Shown in pieces: positions 5,310 through 7,944 of a DNA stretch of 7,944 nucleotides; position 1 is the stretch's first letter, and each line of letters begins with the position of its first letter. The translations under genes and the position numbers were made by a program. This DNA comes from an uncultured Oscillospiraceae bacterium. GTDB lineage: Bacteria; Bacillota; Clostridia; Oscillospirales; Oscillospiraceae. Where the stretch lies: the NCBI GenBank assembly GCA_934572445.1, contig CAKTLD010000092.1, positions 1-7,944 of the forward strand, read 5' to 3'. Below the pieces are notes generated by a model. That model saw nothing but the letters and a program-made list of their open reading frames with translations. It was not told where the DNA came from and searched no databases.

Positions 5310-5325
5310 GGGAGGAAGCATCTTG
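5310..5325 (+). promoter_or_regulatory. Ribosome binding site selecting a TTG start for spoIID
   Basis: GGGAGG (5310-5315) lies seven bases before TTG (5323-5325). The upstream in-frame ATG at 5269 has no comparable site and would fall at or before the predicted transcription start. From the TTG the protein begins directly with a short basic stretch and its membrane anchor. Confidence 0.75.
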
Positions 5326-6327
5326 AAACACTATCTGCGCATCACCATACTGCTGCTCGGACTGATCTGGGTGCTGGCGTGGGCCGCCGCAGGACGCAGC
5401 GGGCGCGTGCCGGACGACTCAGGTGAGAGCGAGCAGCCCTTTACCGGCGAGCAGGCCGTCCCCGGCGAGCGCGACAGCGCAAGGACGCTGCGCGTCCTGC
5501 ACGGCGGCGAGATCACGGAAATGGACATGGGCACCTATCTTCTGGGTGTGCTGCGCGCCGAGATGCCCGCCTCCTTTGAGGAAGAGGCGCTCAAGGCACA
5601 GGCCATTGCCGCGCGCACTTACACGCTTTACCGCATCCGCGGCGGCGGCAGCACCAACCACCCCGACGCCGACGCCTGCGACGACATCAACTGCTGCAAG
5701 GCCTACAAGAGCGCGGAGCAGGCGGCTGTCGATTGGGGAAGCATGGCAGTATTCTATGAGGAAAAGCTTGCGCGCGCCGTCAGTGAGACGGACGGCGCGG
5801 TCATTCTGTACGACGGCGCCCCCATCCTCGCAGTGTTCTTCTCCTCCGCGGACGGCAGCACACAGGGCGCGGGCGACGTGTGGCTGAACGACCTGCCATA
5901 CCTGCAAAGGGTCTCGAGCCCCGAAACGGAAGAACTCGTGCCGAACTATTACTCGGTCGCGTCGTTCACGGCGGCGGAATTCAAGGAGCGTTTTCTCGCC
6001 GCGCATCCGGAGGCCGACCTCTCCGGCAGCCCCGAGGGCTGGATCACGGACCTCGTCCGCAACGAGTCCGACTACGTCGCTTCGCTGACGGTCGGCGGCG
6101 TAAAGGTTCGCGGCAACGACCTGCGGATGCTGCTCTCGCTGCGTTCGCCCTCGTTCACGGTGGACTTTCAGGACGGGAGCTTCACCTTCCACGTCACGGG
6201 CTACGGCCACGGCGTGGGCATGAGCCAGTACGGCGCAAACGCGATGGCAAAGGAGGGCTATTCCGCCGAGGAGATCGTGCAGCATTACTTTTCCGGCACG
6301 ACCGTCGGCTATGATGCGGCGGACTGA
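5323..6327 (+). CDS. spoIID: Stage II sporulation protein D (peptidoglycan lytic transglycosylase)
   Basis: From the TTG start the protein has 334 residues, close to the 343 of B. subtilis SpoIID. Residues 5-23 form a single membrane anchor, followed by a low-complexity linker to about 50 and the extracytoplasmic SpoIID domain. Glu80 in LRAEMP is at the position of the family's catalytic glutamate; it is followed by EEALKAQAIAARTYTL, a cysteine-rich segment with His113, Cys119, Cys124 and Cys125, FFSSADGSTQ, and the C-terminal GYGHGVGMSQYGA block (293-305). In Bacillus the enzyme works with SpoIIM and SpoIIP in the engulfment complex, cleaving glycan strands stripped by SpoIIP. The usual zinc-site His-Cys pair is Cys-Cys here. 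The sigma-E-type promoter implies mother-cell expression. SpoIIM and SpoIIP are not in the window. Confidence 0.93.
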   Translation: MKHYLRITILLLGLIWVLAWAAAGRSGRVPDDSGESEQPFTGEQAVPGERDSARTLRVLHGGEITEMDMGTYLLGVLRAEMPASFEEEALKAQAIAARTYTLYRIRGGGSTNHPDADACDDINCCKAYKSAEQAAVDWGSMAVFYEEKLARAVSETDGAVILYDGAPILAVFFSSADGSTQGAGDVWLNDLPYLQRVSSPETEELVPNYYSVASFTAAEFKERFLAAHPEADLSGSPEGWITDLVRNESDYVASLTVGGVKVRGNDLRMLLSLRSPSFTVDFQDGSFTFHVTGYGHGVGMSQYGANAMAKEGYSAEEIVQHYFSGTTVGYDAAD

Positions 6328-6337
6328 CGCGGAGATA

Positions 6338-6366
6338 TTGCAAAACACAGTGGGAATTGATATAAT
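6338..6366 (+). promoter_or_regulatory. Sigma-A promoter for the deacetylase-like gene
   Basis: TTGCAA (6338-6343), a 17-base spacer and a perfect TATAAT (6361-6366) preceded by TGA, giving an extended -10. The start would be near 6373, about 33 bases before the ATG. It begins 10 bases after the spoIID stop. No terminator separates the two genes, so read-through from spoIID during sporulation is also possible. Confidence 0.82.
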
Positions 6367-6405
6367 GATAAAATATGAAGGTGAATCTCCCGGGAGGTGA
6401 CGGAT

Positions 6406-7530
6406 ATGAGAAAGCGGCTCGCAAGCCTGCTGCTGGCAGTGCTGCTGCTCTGTGCGCTCGCGCCCGATGTGGGCCGCGCCGACCCGACGGTATACTTCAC
6501 CTCCGTCAACGACCAGCTGCTGCCGGAGCTGAGCGACGATACAATGCCCTTCTGGTCGGGCGGACGGCTCTATGTGCCCGACATGGCCGTTTCCGGCACA
6601 GACCTTGGCGTGTTTTACGCCCGCAGCCGTGACAAAAAAACCGCCGTGGTCTACCGCCAGGGCAGCGCGCTGACCTTTGACCTCTCGGCCGGCACAGTCG
6701 CCGACCAAAGCGGCAAGCAGTATGGCGCGCCCGCTGTGGTGCGCGGTGATGTGGTCTTTCTGCCTGTGGAGCTGCTGACGCAGTTCTTCTCGCTCGATTA
6801 CAGCTATACCCGCGTCACCTACGGCTATCTCGTGCGTCTTAAGAGCGATACGGTGGTGCTGTCCGACGCCAAGTTTATCGAGGCCGCCGCCTCTTCGATG
6901 GAGCAGCGCTACACCGAATATCTGAAAAACAATCCCGGCGGCGGCGGCACGACCGACACGCCGAACGTCAACACGGACGACAGCTTTGAGCGCGCCTATC
7001 TTATTGTGCGCGTGACCGACGCTGCGGTCAGCACGGAGCTGCTGAGTGCGCTCGCGGACGCGGGCGGCAAGGCGACCTTCCTGCTGAGCGAGAAGCAGCT
7101 GGACAATTCCGGTGATCTGCTGCGCCGCCTGCTCGTCAGCGGCAGCGCCGCCGCGCTCAGCGTTGATGCTTCGAGCGGCAGCGCACGGACGCTCAGTGCC
7201 ATTGAGCGCGCCGAGCGCACGCTGTGGACGGCCTGCAACGCCAAAACGCGCCTTGTCTACCTTGCGGGTGCCTCGGACGAAACGGTGCGCGCCGTGCGCG
7301 AGGCGGGCTACTGTCCCATTGCCATCGACCTGGACTACAGCGCAGGGCTGCCCGCCGCAGCCCGCGCCGCCAGTGAGATCCTGTCCAAGGCGCGCAGGGG
7401 CGGCTGCGCCGCCTATCTGGGCGCCGACACCGCCGTGCAGGAAGAGTGGAGCACACTGCTCACCCGTCTGCACACGGCGGGTTATCCCATCTCGCAGCTC
7501 AACGAACTCTCCGCGCGCCGCGAGAGCTGA
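6406..7530 (+). CDS. Secreted protein with an apparently inactive polysaccharide-deacetylase-like domain
   Basis: This 374-residue protein has a signal peptide (basic MRKR, hydrophobic 5-19, likely cleavage after GRA at 23-25). Residues of about 26-150 resemble the copper-amine-oxidase N-terminal-like domain common in clostridial cell-surface proteins. A Gly/Thr/Asn-rich linker (about 175-195) follows. The rest has the outline of a NodB polysaccharide deacetylase: AYLIVRVTD (197-205), then GGKATFLLS (220-228), and later TRLVYLAGASDETVRAV and a GYCPIAIDLDYSAG strand. The catalytic motifs are missing: no TFDDG aspartate pair, no HxxxH and no RPPYG, so it is probably non-catalytic and may bind wall glycans. 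I chose ATG 6406 for its GGAGGTGA site; a GTG three codons earlier overlaps that site. The fold assignment is by eye and moderate in strength. Confidence 0.8.
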   Translation: MRKRLASLLLAVLLLCALAPDVGRADPTVYFTSVNDQLLPELSDDTMPFWSGGRLYVPDMAVSGTDLGVFYARSRDKKTAVVYRQGSALTFDLSAGTVADQSGKQYGAPAVVRGDVVFLPVELLTQFFSLDYSYTRVTYGYLVRLKSDTVVLSDAKFIEAAASSMEQRYTEYLKNNPGGGGTTDTPNVNTDDSFERAYLIVRVTDAAVSTELLSALADAGGKATFLLSEKQLDNSGDLLRRLLVSGSAAALSVDASSGSARTLSAIERAERTLWTACNAKTRLVYLAGASDETVRAVREAGYCPIAIDLDYSAGLPAAARAASEILSKARRGGCAAYLGADTAVQEEWSTLLTRLHTAGYPISQLNELSARRES

Positions 7531-7578
7531 AAGCGCGCAAAAAGCGGCGACTCTTTTACAATTTGTTCAGGAAAAGCG

Positions 7579-7590
7579 CGCGATATCGCG
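7579..7590. promoter_or_regulatory. Perfect palindrome in the response-regulator promoter
   Basis: CGCGATATCGCG is a perfect 12-bp palindrome that directly abuts the TATAAT at 7591-7596, occupying the promoter spacer. A factor bound there would block or reshape RNA polymerase binding. It could be a repressor operator or an unusual activator site; direct chance occurrence in GC-rich DNA is possible. Confidence 0.4.
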
Positions 7591-7596
7591 TATAAT
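7591..7596 (+). promoter_or_regulatory. Probable -10 element for the response-regulator gene
   Basis: TATAAT at 7591-7596 is a perfect vegetative -10. No good -35 lies 16-18 bases upstream: the best is TTCAGG at 7566-7571 with a 19-base spacer. A strong -10 with a weak -35 suggests dependence on an activator. The leader of about 50 bases contains a small hairpin, CGCAC-GCTT-GTGCG (7628-7641), before the ribosome binding site. Confidence 0.6.
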
Positions 7597-7654
7597 ATCC
7601 GTAAAGACAACTATCACAGCAGAAAGGCGCACGCTTGTGCGAAAGGGAAACGCC

Positions 7655-7944
7655 ATGGCACGCAACATTCTCGTCGTGGAAGACGACAACAACATCTCCA
7701 ACCTCATCAAAATGTATCTGGACAAGGAGGGCTTTGACGTCCGCATCGCCGCCGACGGCGGCAAGGCAGTGGAGGAATTCAAGGCGCAGGAGCCCGACCT
7801 CGTGCTGCTCGACGTGATGCTCCCCGTGCTTGATGGCTGGGGTGTGTGCGCCAAGATCCGTGAGACCTCCAAGTGCCCCATCATCATGCTCACCGCCAAG
7901 GGCGAGGTCAACGACCGCATCCACGGCCTGGAGATGGGCGCGGA
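7655..7944 (+). CDS. Two-component response regulator, N-terminal receiver domain (partial)
   Basis: Ninety-six residues are visible before the window ends. They form a CheY-like receiver: acidic pocket Glu9-Asp10-Asp11 in ILVVEDD, phospho-acceptor Asp53 in LVLLDVMLP, the DGW turn (60-62), and the switch Thr80 in PIIMLTAK. The sequence style (DVMLPVLDGW, DRIHGLEMGA) is that of the OmpR/PhoB subfamily, so a winged-helix DNA-binding domain and a sensor kinase gene are expected just downstream, though neither is seen. The ATG at 7655 has AAAGGG seven bases ahead. The gene has its own promoter with a perfect -10 and an adjoining palindrome. Its target genes are unknown. Confidence 0.93.
   Translation, partial: MARNILVVEDDNNISNLIKMYLDKEGFDVRIAADGGKAVEEFKAQEPDLVLLDVMLPVLDGWGVCAKIRETSKCPIIMLTAKGEVNDRIHGLEMGA

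Noticed and set aside
5269..5322. ATG start of spoIID at 5269.
   Set aside because: It has no ribosome binding site and falls directly after the sigma-E -10, before the likely transcription start.
5419..7473. A 684-codon open frame on the minus strand.
   Set aside because: It is antisense to spoIID and the deacetylase-like gene, which both have clear domains, ribosome binding sites and promoters. Its product is low-complexity (Gly/Ala/Arg/His-rich), as expected for a shadow frame in GC-rich DNA.
7507..7526. Hairpin at the end of the deacetylase-like gene as a terminator.
   Set aside because: CTCT-C-CGCG / CGCG-AGAG has a bulge and is not followed by a T-run, so termination before the response regulator is not supported.
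7556..7924. Minus-strand frames of about 120 codons.
   Set aside because: They are antisense to the response-regulator gene, whose receiver motifs are unambiguous.

Overview
This 7.9-kb window is GC-rich chromosomal DNA that looks like a spore-forming Gram-positive from the class Clostridia, most likely an Oscillospiraceae-type (clostridial cluster IV) gut bacterium. The evidence is strong GGAGG-type ribosome binding sites, sigma-A-like promoters, three sporulation-linked genes (yaaL, bofA, spoIID), and sequences matching the mother-cell sigma-E promoter. The genus is inferred from gene content and base composition; there is no rRNA to confirm it.

Layout from left to right. (1) Positions 1-74 are the right-hand end of an IS3-family (IS150-like) insertion sequence whose body lies outside the window. 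It stops 28 bases from the stop codon of a minus-strand metallo-beta-lactamase-fold hydrolase gene (103-966). (2) The ribosomal protein operon rplM-rpsI runs on the minus strand (1919 down to 1072). It has a near-ideal promoter at 2005-2033 and ends at a perfect hairpin at 1032-1058. (3) A ttcA-family PP-loop tRNA-thiolation gene (2152-2877) diverges from it, with its stop codon inside a terminator hairpin. (4) A hairpin-rich non-coding stretch (2893-3164) is a candidate dispersed repeat. (5) yaaL-bofA (minus) diverges from tadA (plus). All three belong to the tadA-dnaX-yaaK-recR-yaaL-bofA neighbourhood known from Bacillus, but dnaX, yaaK and recR are absent. (6) A strong bidirectional terminator (4341-4369) separates tadA from an unknown eight-helix membrane protein gene on the minus strand (4386-5126). 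(7) spoIID (5323-6327) diverges from that gene. It is followed by a secreted two-domain protein (6406-7530) ending in what looks like an inactivated polysaccharide-deacetylase domain, then by the start of a response-regulator gene (7655 to the window end).

How the parts fit. The best regulatory signals are two sigma-E-type promoters, one before yaaL-bofA and one before spoIID. In Bacillus subtilis both bofA and spoIID are made in the mother cell under sigma-E: SpoIID remodels septal peptidoglycan during engulfment, and BofA holds back pro-sigma-K processing. The spoIID promoter position also shows that translation must begin at a downstream TTG, not at the first ATG. The remaining genes (ribosomal proteins, tRNA modification, hydrolase, response regulator) look like housekeeping or signalling genes with vegetative promoters. 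I see no complete mobile element, CRISPR array, rRNA or tRNA gene, and no clear multi-gene novel system. The least explained items are the inactive deacetylase-like protein, the eight-helix protein beside spoIID, the hairpin-rich spacer, and several palindromes at promoters.
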